Assembly (NCBI GenBank): GCA_028818775.1
Contig: JAPPNE010000084.1
Span: 1 to 64,000, forward strand
Length of the DNA stretch: 64,000 bases
From: Deltaproteobacteria bacterium
GTDB lineage: Bacteria > Desulfobacterota > Binatia > UBA9968 > JAJDTQ01
Reading direction: 5' to 3'
The notes beneath the pieces were generated by a model. The model did no database searches. It was not told the DNA's origin and saw only the letters and a program-made list of their open reading frames with translations. The translations under genes were made by a program, and so were the position numbers. Below are positions 42,771 to 51,314 of this stretch, one piece after another. The first letter of the stretch is position 1, and each line of letters starts with the position of its first letter.

Positions 42771-44104
42771 CACATGGTCTCCCTTGCTTCGATGGCCTCG
42801 CCGACCAGGGAGTTCGGCGTGGCGTCCACCACCCGTACGCACGCCATCTCCGCGGGCACAGTGGCTTCGTTGGGCGTGAAGTTCACGATGCGGTTGGTTC
42901 GGGTCCGCCCCATGAGCTGTGCGCGGCCGAGTCTGGAAGGCCCTTCCACCAGGATTTCCTGCTCCGCGCCGATCAGGCTCCGGTTCTTCTCGAGGGAAAT
43001 GCTCTTTTGCAGTTCCTGCAGCCTGTGGTACCGGTCGGCCTTGACCTCGTCCGGGACGTCGTCACGGTACACCTTGGCCGACACCGTGCGGGGCCGCGGC
43101 GAATACGTGAAGGTGAACATGTCGTCGTACCCGATCTCGCGAACGGCGGACAGAGTCTCCTCGAACTCCTCGTCGGTCTCGCCCGGAAAGCCGACGATCA
43201 TGTCCGTCGTGATAGCAACCTCGGGCCGGCGCCGGCGCAGCTCGTTGATGCGCTCCATGTACTCCCCGAGCCGGTAGCCCCGGCGCATGCGCGAGAGCAC
43301 GGCGTCGGAGCCCGACTGGAGCGGCAGATGGAGGTGCTCGCAGAGGTTCTCCAGCCGGACGAAGGCATCCACGAGCTCCGGAGAGAGATCCTGCGGATGA
43401 GACGTAGTGAACCGGATGCGCTGGATTCCGGGGACCTGGTTGATCCGCTCCAGCAACTCGGCGAAGGACCTCTCCCCCGCCACCGTGCGGCCGTAGGAGT
43501 TCACGTTCTGCCCCAGCAGCATCACCTCCTTGACGCCGCGGCGCACCAACTCCTCCACGTCCCGGACGATGTTCTCGCTGGCCCGGCTCACCTCGCGTCC
43601 GCGCGTGCGCGGAACGATGCAGAAGCTGCACACCTTGTTGCATCCTTGCATGATGGTGAGGTAGGCCTTGGCGCCCTCCACCTCCGGCGGCCCCGAGGGG
43701 TCCTCCAGATAGAACGGATCGCGGTAGAAGGCCGTCTCCACGGAGCGCCGGGCCGTCTCCCGGGCCTCCTCCACCATCTGCGGCAACTTGTGCATGTTGT
43801 GGGTGCCGAAGACCAGATCCAGGTGCGGCGCCCTGCGCAGCAACGCCTCCCCTTCCTGCTGCGCGACGCAGCCCCCCACACCCAGCACGGTGCCGTTCTC
43901 CTCCTTGAGCTTCCGCCACCGCCCCAGCGCGCTGTACACCTTCTGTTCCGCCTTGTCGCGCACGCTGCAGGTGTTCAGGATGATCAGGTCGGCCTCTTCG
44001 ACGCGGTCGGTGGGCTCGTAGTCCGCGGACTTCATGAGCTGGACGATCCTCGCCGAGTCGAGCTGATTCATCTGGCAGCCCCAGGTTTGCACGTAGAGCT
44101 TCAT
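42770..44104 (-). CDS. miaB: tRNA-2-methylthio-N6-dimethylallyladenosine synthase MiaB
   Basis: This is a radical-SAM enzyme of 444 residues that adds a methylthio group to i6A37 in tRNAs reading UNN codons. The start at 44104 gives the usual MKLYVQTWGCQMN N-terminus. Cysteines for the auxiliary cluster lie in GCQMN, NTCSVRDKA and GCVAQQ. The radical-SAM cluster motif is CNKVCSFCIVPRTRGREVSR (about 154-173). A C-terminal TRAM-like domain (about 375-444) is present. Full length and complete. It precedes and overlaps the DUF151 gene. Confidence 0.96.
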   Translation of the reverse strand: MKLYVQTWGCQMNQLDSARIVQLMKSADYEPTDRVEEADLIILNTCSVRDKAEQKVYSALGRWRKLKEENGTVLGVGGCVAQQEGEALLRRAPHLDLVFGTHNMHKLPQMVEEARETARRSVETAFYRDPFYLEDPSGPPEVEGAKAYLTIMQGCNKVCSFCIVPRTRGREVSRASENIVRDVEELVRRGVKEVMLLGQNVNSYGRTVAGERSFAELLERINQVPGIQRIRFTTSHPQDLSPELVDAFVRLENLCEHLHLPLQSGSDAVLSRMRRGYRLGEYMERINELRRRRPEVAITTDMIVGFPGETDEEFEETLSAVREIGYDDMFTFTYSPRPRTVSAKVYRDDVPDEVKADRYHRLQELQKSISLEKNRSLIGAEQEILVEGPSRLGRAQLMGRTRTNRIVNFTPNEATVPAEMACVRVVDATPNSLVGEAIEARETM

Positions 44105-44508
44105 GGGTTTCGCGTTACGCTGTTGGCGGGGAAACGGTGGATTTGCCGCAACTTGCGTTTCTCCGCAACGCAAACGCAGTATCCCACATATCGGGGGCTT
44201 TCGCTATACTGCACGGCTCTGGTGCATGCTCAACCGCGCTATGTCGGGCAACGCCGTGCTTGAGAGGATGCCCCTTCACTGCGGACGAATGGAGACCGAG
44301 ATCGTCGGTCATGGCGGAAAGAGAACTGAGGCGGGTGGTGCTGTAAGCAGGTGAATTGTCTGTTGACTACCGAAAAGTCGTGACTTTTCATCAGTTGGCC
44401 GATGCCGAGGTTCAATTCGGGGTGACGGCGGGATGTTGAGAGCACCCCCGCTTGGCCGAGCCATCACCCGCACCGCACATGCGGTTCCATTGCTGGTGTG
44501 AGCAGGGG
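44105..44508. other. 404-base region with no recognised gene
   Basis: This lies between miaB and the Ig-like/DUF4189 gene. Short open frames occur in several registers but none has a ribosome site or family-like content. Two small palindromes stand out: GAAAAGTC-GT-GACTTTTC at 44372-44389 (eight pairs) and ACCGCA-CA-TGCGGT at 44473-44486. They may be operator-like, or residues of a mobile element. No tRNA or CRISPR pattern is visible. Confidence 0.5.
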
Positions 44509-45936
44509 CTATTCCGCGCACTGAGCAAACCGGACTCCGCCGGCACCTCTCGTCAGCGAGCAGCTATACCCCCCTCTCCTACAATTAGCCAACGCATCCA
44601 ACTCAGCTGCAGATCTTGTTGCGCCTAACCCGGACTGCACACTGCAGCGTCCGTTACTGTCTTCGCCATGTGCAAGCGCGCCACATTCGTTACCAGCACC
44701 GTAGGCACTACCAAATACACTGACGCCGCAGTTTAGTCCACCCGCCTGGAGACATCCATTGAGGGCTGCGAACTCAGCTTCAACGCGGTTGGTGTGATTG
44801 GAAACTATGAAGGCGGCATATCCCCCTGAACATTCGTATTGGTCGTTGTTCCTCCTATTGCCAAACGCAATCGCGCCAAAGTAGCGCCTGGCAGGAGCAG
44901 AAACGTCCAAAATCCGGAAGCTGAGCTCGGCTGTTGCGCCGTGCGGATCGCGCGCCGTTACGGTGATCCTTACCTGGCCGCTCGAGAACGCCTGAACGGC
45001 GGTGAACGTGAGCCTACTGCCCGACATCGAGACCTGCACAAAGTTGGTCGCGCTCGACCTCGCGGAATAGGTCAGTGTGTCCCCATCGGGATCGGAGAAA
45101 TTATTCGAAACATCGGCGGACCTGCCTTGCCCCACGGTCATGCTGGCCACGTCCTGTATCCCACGCCGCACAACCGGAGCGCGGTTGCTCGGTGGCCGGA
45201 ATGTTGTCGTCAACCTGAAGCTTTGCGACGCCGTGAGGCCACCGGGATCCGTTGCGGTTACGGTAATGGTTGCGACCCCATCGAGCCCCGACGTCACGTT
45301 CAATTGGTTGCCCGTTACCCGAACCGCGGCAAAGAAGACATTGGTAGTCCTCGCAGTGTAAGTCAGCGTGTCGCCGTCCGGGTCCGAGAAAAATGAGACC
45401 AGGTTGAAAGTCCATGTCCTGCGCTGATCTTCCTGCGAGGATACCGTATGCGTCAGATCCTGAAACCGGGTCCTGACGACTGGTGCCTGGTTGCGCGATG
45501 TCGTTTGCCTCACTGTTACCCGGAACTGTTGTCTGGCTGTAAGCCCACCGGGGTCTGTAGCGGTGACCGTGATGGTCGCGGTACCTCCGCCTTGGGCCTG
45601 TACGATCACTATTTGCGGCGAACCAAGCACGACCTCCGCGACGTTGCGATTACTCGTGCTTACGCGATACGTCAGCGAGTCGCCATCCGGATCCGAGAAG
45701 TACGCATCAACTGTTTGTGGCGAACCCCATCTAAAGGAGCTGCCTATCTGGAGCGTCAGGGTTATGTCTGTAAAGCGTTGTACTATTACCGGCGCGCGGT
45801 TACCAGGCGGCAACACGATCGTCCCATTGCGACCTCCCCCGCCGTCACCGCCTCCACCACAAGATGCCAGCCCGACTGACATGATGCCGGCAACCACAAG
45901 GATCAATGTTATCCGCGAGAAAGCAATCCTATGCAT
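44509..45936 (-). CDS. Ig-like repeat lipoprotein with C-terminal DUF4189 domain
   Basis: This is a 475-residue surface-type lipoprotein. The signal peptide ends in the lipobox LASC (cysteine near residue 26), followed by a Gly-rich linker. Three cadherin/Ig-like repeats (about 48-150, 150-250, 255-345) share the pattern NRAPVV...DPDGDTLTY...TITVTATDPGG. The last about 125 residues are a DUF4189-like domain with ordered cysteines (for example RRGGYSCSLTRGAGG). Such proteins are exposed at the outer surface and may bind or contact other cells; the ligand is unknown. It lies 39 bases downstream of the barrel gene, so both probably form one transcript. Confidence 0.85.
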   Translation of the reverse strand: MHRIAFSRITLILVVAGIMSVGLASCGGGGDGGGGRNGTIVLPPGNRAPVIVQRFTDITLTLQIGSSFRWGSPQTVDAYFSDPDGDSLTYRVSTSNRNVAEVVLGSPQIVIVQAQGGGTATITVTATDPGGLTARQQFRVTVRQTTSRNQAPVVRTRFQDLTHTVSSQEDQRRTWTFNLVSFFSDPDGDTLTYTARTTNVFFAAVRVTGNQLNVTSGLDGVATITVTATDPGGLTASQSFRLTTTFRPPSNRAPVVRRGIQDVASMTVGQGRSADVSNNFSDPDGDTLTYSARSSATNFVQVSMSGSRLTFTAVQAFSSGQVRITVTARDPHGATAELSFRILDVSAPARRYFGAIAFGNRRNNDQYECSGGYAAFIVSNHTNRVEAEFAALNGCLQAGGLNCGVSVFGSAYGAGNECGALAHGEDSNGRCSVQSGLGATRSAAELDALANCRRGGYSCSLTRGAGGVRFAQCAE

Positions 45937-45975
45937 CGGGCAAACCTTTCGATTGGGTGCGGCGGTGTTTCGTCC

Positions 45976-47343
45976 TCACGAAGCCATGGATACGGTGGCG
46001 CCCAAGCTCCGCGGCTGCTCCATGTTGTCGTTCCGGAGAAGCGTGATCGAGACGGTGCTGCTCGCTGTACCCTTCGGAATCCTGGTCTCGACGGGCTCGT
46101 CAACGAAGTCCTCACCCGCCACTGCGGGATTCTCCCCGTCTCCCGGAACGAGCCGCACCACCACCCGAATGTCTTCGGGCGCGGCAGCCGGCAACAAGAC
46201 CTCCAACCGGACCGCTTCGCCGCTGCCGACGGCGTCCTGCAGGAACCGGACCCGCGCTTTTTTCACGAGGGCGGACGCGCTTTGCCGCTTGGCGACCCTG
46301 ATCGGGCCAATGTCCTCGATCGGCCGCCACAAGTCCTCGGTCTTTGGACGTGAATAGTCCGCGGCCACACCCAAACCTTCCCAAGCCGGCTTCTCCGACG
46401 GACCGCCGAACGGTAAGTGAAGCGCCACTTGAAAGCTGGTGGAACGCTTGCCCTCGCCGATGCCGTCGTAGTTAGCGCCGAACTTGAACCACGGGTGTGG
46501 GCGCCAGTCGAGGCCCACGCGGGTGCCCGTGTTCCACTGATTGGAACCGTCCTCGGCCCGCCAGCGGTAACCGACCGTGTTGAGTTGAAGAGTTGTGGTC
46601 AGATCGAAGCGCATCCCGAGTTCCATCCCTTCAAGGGCACGCTCCTGGTATCCCGAACTGCCCCGGCGCCAGTCTGTGGCGGGAACAAAGTAGCGGAACG
46701 AACCGATGCCCCACCTTCCGGTGTAGTCGATCCCCGGCGCCAGCACTCTGTGTCCACGCTCGGCGTTCAACAGGTGGAACGCCGAAATTCCGACGATGTC
46801 AGCGTCCGGCGCGCTCGAAACCCGGAAACGACGCACCACACCGTGCCGCAGATCGTTGCGGAACAGTCCGGAGCCGGATCCGTCCCACCAGCGGGTAACG
46901 CCCTGCTGGAAGAAGAACGAGGAAACGCCGTTCCTGTTACCGGACGATCCCGCGCCAGCGAACGGAAGCACCATGTCGATATCACCGTCGATCCCGAACT
47001 TGTGCGATACAGGGGAATAAGACAGGTTGCCGGCAACCTGGAAGTGCGGCCCGAACCTCCTTTTCCCGTATGCGTCCGCGAAACGCAGACTCTCCTCCAC
47101 GAAGAGCTTCAATCCGTTGCCCAAGAGACACCTTGTGCCTTCCGACGCCGTATCGTTGAGCGCGGCCTGACATCTGCTCGCGTGAATGAGGTAATCGCTC
47201 CAGAACCCGTTGCCGGACTCCGCCCGTGTGACGGAGGGACTCGAAACAAGCCCGATCATCAGCGTGGCGACGCACGCAGCCCGCCGGACATGGCGGAGAC
47301 GAGACAACTTGCCGCGAACCTTGGGGATTCTGTTCTCTATCAT
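45976..47343 (-). CDS. Inverse-autotransporter-like beta-barrel protein with Calx-beta-like end
   Basis: This protein has 455 residues with the ATG at 47343, which has GGAGGAA upstream; a longer frame to 47376 is less likely. A signal peptide (about 1-40) is followed by a long barrel-forming segment with alternating aromatic strands (RWGIGSFRYFVPATDW, LEGMELGMRFDLTTTLQLNTVGY, RVGLDWRPHPWFKFGANYDG) like the beta-domain of inverse autotransporters (intimin/invasin type). The C-terminal about 110 residues resemble a Calx-beta module. Normally a passenger follows the barrel; here it is short, so adhesion is possible but unproven. It is 39 bases upstream of the Ig-like lipoprotein gene. Confidence 0.73.
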   Translation of the reverse strand: MIENRIPKVRGKLSRLRHVRRAACVATLMIGLVSSPSVTRAESGNGFWSDYLIHASRCQAALNDTASEGTRCLLGNGLKLFVEESLRFADAYGKRRFGPHFQVAGNLSYSPVSHKFGIDGDIDMVLPFAGAGSSGNRNGVSSFFFQQGVTRWWDGSGSGLFRNDLRHGVVRRFRVSSAPDADIVGISAFHLLNAERGHRVLAPGIDYTGRWGIGSFRYFVPATDWRRGSSGYQERALEGMELGMRFDLTTTLQLNTVGYRWRAEDGSNQWNTGTRVGLDWRPHPWFKFGANYDGIGEGKRSTSFQVALHLPFGGPSEKPAWEGLGVAADYSRPKTEDLWRPIEDIGPIRVAKRQSASALVKKARVRFLQDAVGSGEAVRLEVLLPAAAPEDIRVVVRLVPGDGENPAVAGEDFVDEPVETRIPKGTASSTVSITLLRNDNMEQPRSLGATVSMAS

Positions 47344-47413
47344 CGGGTTCCTCCGTATCCCACGACACACCGCCATCCCAACTCCGTCACCAGCGTGAGT
47401 TCCCGTTGCTGCG

Positions 47414-47902
47414 CTACTCCAGGACCTGCCACAACTTTCCGTTCTTTGAGGCGACCTTTAGACACCTGAGCAATATCAGCTTCGTTTCTGCTGCCGTCTT
47501 TTTCGCGCCTTCGCTCATGGAACCGACCAATCCCGTCACGAGCCCCACACTTGCGCCGATGCCTGCCGCTTCCCCGATCTTGACGCCTCCGACACCCGCC
47601 ATATCGAAAATTTGTCCCATCCGGGTGGCCATCGCGGCCCCTTGCACCGTGGATTGAGCTGTATCGGTGAGGGTTGCGAGTTGTGCCTCTTGCGCGGCAG
47701 TCATTTGGCGGTTGTTGGCGACATTTCGACAGATCCCCAATACCTGCTTGTACTTTTCCTCTTGTCCCGGCTCCACGAAAACGGACGGTATGTATTGGCC
47801 GGAACCAAGCCCGCTGGAATCGACAACTCCCTTGTAGGCGGACCCACAGCCTGCGAGAAGAAACAACGACAGAAGAGTTATAATCACCAGTAGTCCACGC
47901 AT
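47414..47902 (-). CDS. Small predicted lipoprotein with Gly/Ala-rich centre
   Basis: This protein has 162 residues. The start at 47902 has GAGGAGG upstream and gives a lipoprotein signal with lipobox LLAGC (cysteine near residue 19). Further on there is a TAAQEAQLATLTDTAQSTVQG helix-like part and an IGEAAGIGASVGLVTGLVGSM glycine-zipper-like stretch that could insert in a membrane. No known family recognised. It is 70 bases upstream of the barrel gene on the same strand and may belong to the same surface group. Confidence 0.7.
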   Translation of the reverse strand: MRGLLVIITLLSLFLLAGCGSAYKGVVDSSGLGSGQYIPSVFVEPGQEEKYKQVLGICRNVANNRQMTAAQEAQLATLTDTAQSTVQGAAMATRMGQIFDMAGVGGVKIGEAAGIGASVGLVTGLVGSMSEGAKKTAAETKLILLRCLKVASKNGKLWQVLE

Positions 47903-48117
47903 TTTGTGCTCCTCCTCACGGTCCACCCAGTAAATCGTGCAGTCATTGCCGGAGTCACGCTCGCTCCGTCCAACTCGAGATGCCAGAGCGAGACCAAGAA
48001 GGAATTGCGAACTTCAAGGCAATCCGCGTCATCGCGCCTTCTCCGGAAGTTTGACGAGGTTGGTGTGACGGACCCCAAGTGCGAACAAGCCGACATTGCC
48101 GAGGTACCGGACATCGA

Positions 48118-48726
48118 TTACTTGGGAAGCGCTCGTTTGGCCTGGTCGCAAGCTGCCTGCACGAAATCGACCCCCATTGTCGGACTCTTCACCGTTTGTT
48201 GGCCGAATGCCGTGCCGTACTTGGCCAGAAGCTGCGACAAGACGGACATCGCCTCTTCAGACCCCCAGTCGCCTCCGCCGGAAAGCGTGGTCTGCATGGC
48301 GCTGTCAGCCGCCTTGAAAGCCGCCCTCACCCGGTCCACCTCGCCTTTGCTTTCGCTCAATGCCATTCCGTCAAAACCGAGGTTCTTTAAAACCAAGGAT
48401 AAGACGTAAAGGGCTTCCTTGAGACTCCACTCGCCAGGGCTCACCAGTTCCGTCCGAAGCCGGCGCCCGGTCGTTGCCCGGCTTCCATTGCCACTTATCG
48501 AGACCACTCCGGTTGGACGGTCATCCAGTACGAGAGCGGTCAGTTCCAAATTCAGTGCCCTTGCAAGAGCGAGAGCCGAATGGAGCCGGGTTCGGCTACC
48601 ACCCTGTTCGATCCGTCGTACCGTCCGTGCATCCAGATCAGATTTTTCTGCCAGCTCTTCGGGCGTCCAACCCAACTCCAAGCGCGTCCGGCGAAGCAAA
48701 TCGTGATCGATTCGGATCATGGTCAA
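48118..48726 (-). CDS. XRE-family HTH transcriptional regulator
   Basis: This protein has 202 residues. The N-terminal helix-turn-helix (about residues 10-62: LRRTRLELGWTPEELAEKSDLDARTVRRIEQGG) is the Cro/CI type and should bind an operator as a dimer. The rest has no recognised ligand or enzyme domain. An ATG two codons later is an alternative start. It is upstream of the small lipoprotein and barrel genes on the same strand, so it may regulate them. The neighbouring IS21 fragment suggests the locus is accessory DNA. Confidence 0.85.
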   Translation of the reverse strand: MTMIRIDHDLLRRTRLELGWTPEELAEKSDLDARTVRRIEQGGSRTRLHSALALARALNLELTALVLDDRPTGVVSISGNGSRATTGRRLRTELVSPGEWSLKEALYVLSLVLKNLGFDGMALSESKGEVDRVRAAFKAADSAMQTTLSGGGDWGSEEAMSVLSQLLAKYGTAFGQQTVKSPTMGVDFVQAACDQAKRALPK

Positions 48727-48993
48727 CCTCTTCTTCGCGGCCCGTCACTCTTTCGCCTCTTCGCGATTTCGTATCAAACTAGGAACAGCATTAGCTACGC
48801 TATAATCTGGCGCAACTGGACATGTAGCGACGTTTCCCGGACACAAAGGGTCGAACAATTGCAGGAGTGCCTTCCTACGTCCTTGGCGGGTCCCGAACTC
48901 GTCAGGACTTCGAGTGCGGCTGACCCTTGCGGCAGAAGTCGATCTTCGACTCAAGAGAGTTCTGTCCGTTGTCTCCTGTCAGGATGTTGGTGG

Positions 48994-49029
48994 CAACCGA
49001 AAATGTCCCATTTGTGTCAACCGAAAATG
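48994..49029 (+). repeat. Tandem 12-bp repeats, likely IS21-type element end
   Basis: CAACCGAAAATG occurs at 48994-49005 and again at 49018-49029, a 24-base period. Multiple internal repeats near the ends are a feature of IS21-family elements, where the transposase binds. They lie just upstream of an istA-like remnant in the same orientation. The surrounding 48727-49105 holds no other gene. Confidence 0.5.
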
Positions 49030-49105
49030 GCACACCTTGAAGTTGCTGGACGAGGTGCGGTGTTCCACGCTGTTGGCTAAGTCAATGGGAACGAGCGACG
49101 AACCG

Positions 49106-49490
49106 ATGCACGGATGGGAGACGTATCCGTACAAGGAGATCATCGAGACGCGACTGGAGGAGTTCCCCCGGTTGTCGGCGAAGCGGCTGTACGACGAGAT
49201 TCAGGCGGCGGGCTACACGGGCGGGTATGGCCGTGAGGGACTACGTTCGGGCAGTGCGGCGGTGGGAGTCAGTGGAGGCGGTGGTGCGGTTCGAGACGCC
49301 GGTGGGGCGGCAGGGGCAGGTGGACTTCGCCACGTTCTCGCTTCCTGGGGGCGGCGGCATGCGCTGGTGATGGTTTTGAGCCATTCGCGGCGGTTGTGGC
49401 TGCGGTTCTACCGCCGGCAGACGATGGCGGTGCTTATCGAAGGGCTGGAGAGTGCCTTCGGGCTGCCGCTGGCGAGCGGCTCCTTATCAG
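49106..49490 (+). pseudogene. istA: Decayed IS21-family transposase (istA-like) fragment
   Basis: The frame opened at 49106 encodes YPYKEIIETRLEEFPRLSAKRLYDEIQAAGYTGGY, a helix-rich segment typical of IstA. The matching continuation RDYVRAVRRWESVEAVVRFE...GQVDFATF lies in another frame from about 49230, and LVMVLSHSRRLWLRFYRRQTMAVLIEGLESAFG then returns to the first frame. Two frame shifts are therefore needed, and everything after the first DDE aspartate region is missing. It is a truncated non-functional copy; no istB is seen. Confidence 0.8.
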
Positions 49491-49529
49491 TGAGGTGTCC
49501 TCTCCGTTAAGATTGAGGCCTTTGTCGGT

Positions 49530-50510
49530 CTAAGTGTCCAGCACGCTCGGATGAAACAACTTCTCCACCGGGTACGGCGCCTCGATCAACGTCTGGTCGG
49601 TCAGGTACTTCATGAAGCGTTCGATGCTGGCGCGGTTGGCGGCAAGCCCGGACGGCCAGATGTCCGTGCCGAACAGGGTCCGCTCCTCCTCGAACTCGTT
49701 GCGCGCGAACGCAAGCTCGGAATAGCCCGGGTCGTCGTAGAATCCCGCCGCCTGGGTCTTGGAGTCTTCCCACATGTCCATGAGCGCGCGCGGCAGGTCG
49801 GGGTGACGGTCGGCGATTTCCTGCTTGTAGACCAGCACGTGCATGATCGGATAATCGCCGTACTTCTTGAAGTAGCGGGCGCATTCCGCCTTGGTGTCGG
49901 GGAACAGCCGCCGCACCGATCCTTCGCGCACACCCTCCAGCAGTCGCTCGGGCGGATGCGGGTGGATCATCATGGCCAGCTCGCCCGCGATCAACGCGTC
50001 CGGGGCGCTGGGCTCGTCGATGGTGGTCAGATTGGCGGCCTCGCGGCCCGGCCAGTCGACGAGTTCGGTGCTCATGGTCTGCCAGTCGAGATCCTGCCAG
50101 GGCACGCCGTACTCGAAGGCGAGGTCGCCCTTGGCCAGCACCGACATGGTGGTCTGGAAGCTGCGGCAGCAGACTTTCTTGCCGATCAGGTCCGTGGGCT
50201 TGTCGACGCCGGCGGCGGTGCTGACGAACATGTGGTTCTGGCTGAACAGGCGACGCGGGAACACCGGCGTCGCCGTGTAGTTCAGGCCGCGGCTCTTGGC
50301 CGTCAGGTAGGATGAAACCGACATCTCGCAGATGTCGAATTCGTCGCCGACCATGAAGCGCCTGTGGCGGTCGATGCCGTCCCGCCGCGGCGGCGCCATG
50401 CCGACCTCGAGCACCTTGAGGTCGATGCCCTCCGGGGGCGAGACCATTCCCATGAAAAACGGTACGTGCCGGTCATATCGCTCGAGCGCGATGGTCAACT
50501 CGGTCGCCAT
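49530..50510 (-). CDS. 4,5-dihydroxyphthalate decarboxylase-like / NMT1-type binding protein
   Basis: This is a protein of 326 residues of the periplasmic-binding-fold group that includes 4,5-dihydroxyphthalate decarboxylase (Pht5) and NMT1/THI5-like binding proteins. The start at 50510 has AGGAGA upstream; no signal peptide is seen, which fits a cytoplasmic enzyme better than a transporter component. Characteristic patterns include the FDICEMSVSSYLTAKSRG stretch, the GKKVCCRSFQTT turn and LFPDTKAECARYFKKYGDYPIMHVLVYK. It has no transporter partners here. It is separated from hom by the NUDIX-like gene. The substrate is unknown. Confidence 0.8.
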   Translation of the reverse strand: MATELTIALERYDRHVPFFMGMVSPPEGIDLKVLEVGMAPPRRDGIDRHRRFMVGDEFDICEMSVSSYLTAKSRGLNYTATPVFPRRLFSQNHMFVSTAAGVDKPTDLIGKKVCCRSFQTTMSVLAKGDLAFEYGVPWQDLDWQTMSTELVDWPGREAANLTTIDEPSAPDALIAGELAMMIHPHPPERLLEGVREGSVRRLFPDTKAECARYFKKYGDYPIMHVLVYKQEIADRHPDLPRALMDMWEDSKTQAAGFYDDPGYSELAFARNEFEEERTLFGTDIWPSGLAANRASIERFMKYLTDQTLIEAPYPVEKLFHPSVLDT

Positions 50511-50591
50511 ATCAAGTTCTCCTGCTTGAAGGGTCACGATGCGTGTCTTCGCACCGGACCGGGCCATGGATCAAACCCCCCGCGCATGTGC

Positions 50592-51266
50592 TCAGGGGGT
50601 CTGGTATTCGGACAGAAGACTATCACAGGAGGAGAAATCCGTCAGGATGCGCAGACACGCAAAGGTGGCGAAGTCCAGGGTCAGGGCGCCGTCGCGCCAC
50701 AGCAGCAACGCCTTGTCTGGAGCGTGCCACACGGAACCGGCACCGCGCAGGTCGCCCGGGACCTTGACCAGGAAGAACCTCGTGGCGTCACCCGAACCCG
50801 GCTCGACCCATTGGGTGAAGAAGGACAGCCGGCCCAGGTCGCAATGCAGTTGCTCCCGGTTCAAGAAATCGGCGAAGTCCACTCCCCTGCCGCTCACGAG
50901 GTGACGTTCACGGGGAGGCACCTTTCGGTGCACTGGACTGCGGCCTTCTCCCTCGACCGCGAAAAGAAGCCCCGTGGCGGCCAGGAGGACCCTGGCGGCC
51001 GCGACCCAGCATCCCATGGCGTACGCCGGGCTCATCCCGGACCCCAGCAGCCGGCGCGCCTTGGCGGCCTCCAGGCCGTGGCATTGCCGCAGGGTCGCGG
51101 GCGCGTGGTCGCCGATGTCGATGCGCTCCGCGGGAAACGACGCGTTTCCAGTGCCGGCGCGTACGGCCGGGGCGGATGCCGGCGACAACAGCACCTGAAG
51201 ACCGAAGCGGGGGTTGTCGCGCACGGCCACGAGCCCGACCCGATCGCCCCGCTCATCCGTGGGCAT
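50592..51266 (-). CDS. NUDIX-fold protein lacking the catalytic glutamates
   Basis: This protein has 224 residues. Segments align in order with NUDT19-type NUDIX hydrolases: VGLVAVRDNPRFGLQVLL, the FPAERIDIGDHAP turn (usually FPGGRVDPGD), DLGRLSFFTQWVEP (usually FAHWVTP), ATRFFLVKVPGDL and VWHAPDKALLLW. At the place of the NUDIX box (REUxEExGU) it has RVLLAATGL, so the metal-binding glutamates are gone. It is therefore probably a structural or regulatory pseudo-enzyme. A TTG at 51299 is another possible start. The gene is 48 bases downstream of hom. Confidence 0.68.
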   Translation of the reverse strand: MPTDERGDRVGLVAVRDNPRFGLQVLLSPASAPAVRAGTGNASFPAERIDIGDHAPATLRQCHGLEAAKARRLLGSGMSPAYAMGCWVAAARVLLAATGLLFAVEGEGRSPVHRKVPPRERHLVSGRGVDFADFLNREQLHCDLGRLSFFTQWVEPGSGDATRFFLVKVPGDLRGAGSVWHAPDKALLLWRDGALTLDFATFACLRILTDFSSCDSLLSEYQTP

Positions 51267-51314
51267 TGAGACGCAAACCCTGCCTGTCCCGGTATTCAAG
51301 CGCGGGAGGCCCGC

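Noticed and set aside
44221-44508. Possible group II intron or retron remnant near ACCGCACATGCGGT
   Set aside because: The short palindrome is suggestive only; no reverse-transcriptase reading or intron domain V pattern is visible.
48914-49510. Intact 198-residue gene
   Set aside because: Its IstA-like parts are spread over two frames, so it is a pseudogene rather than a functional protein.
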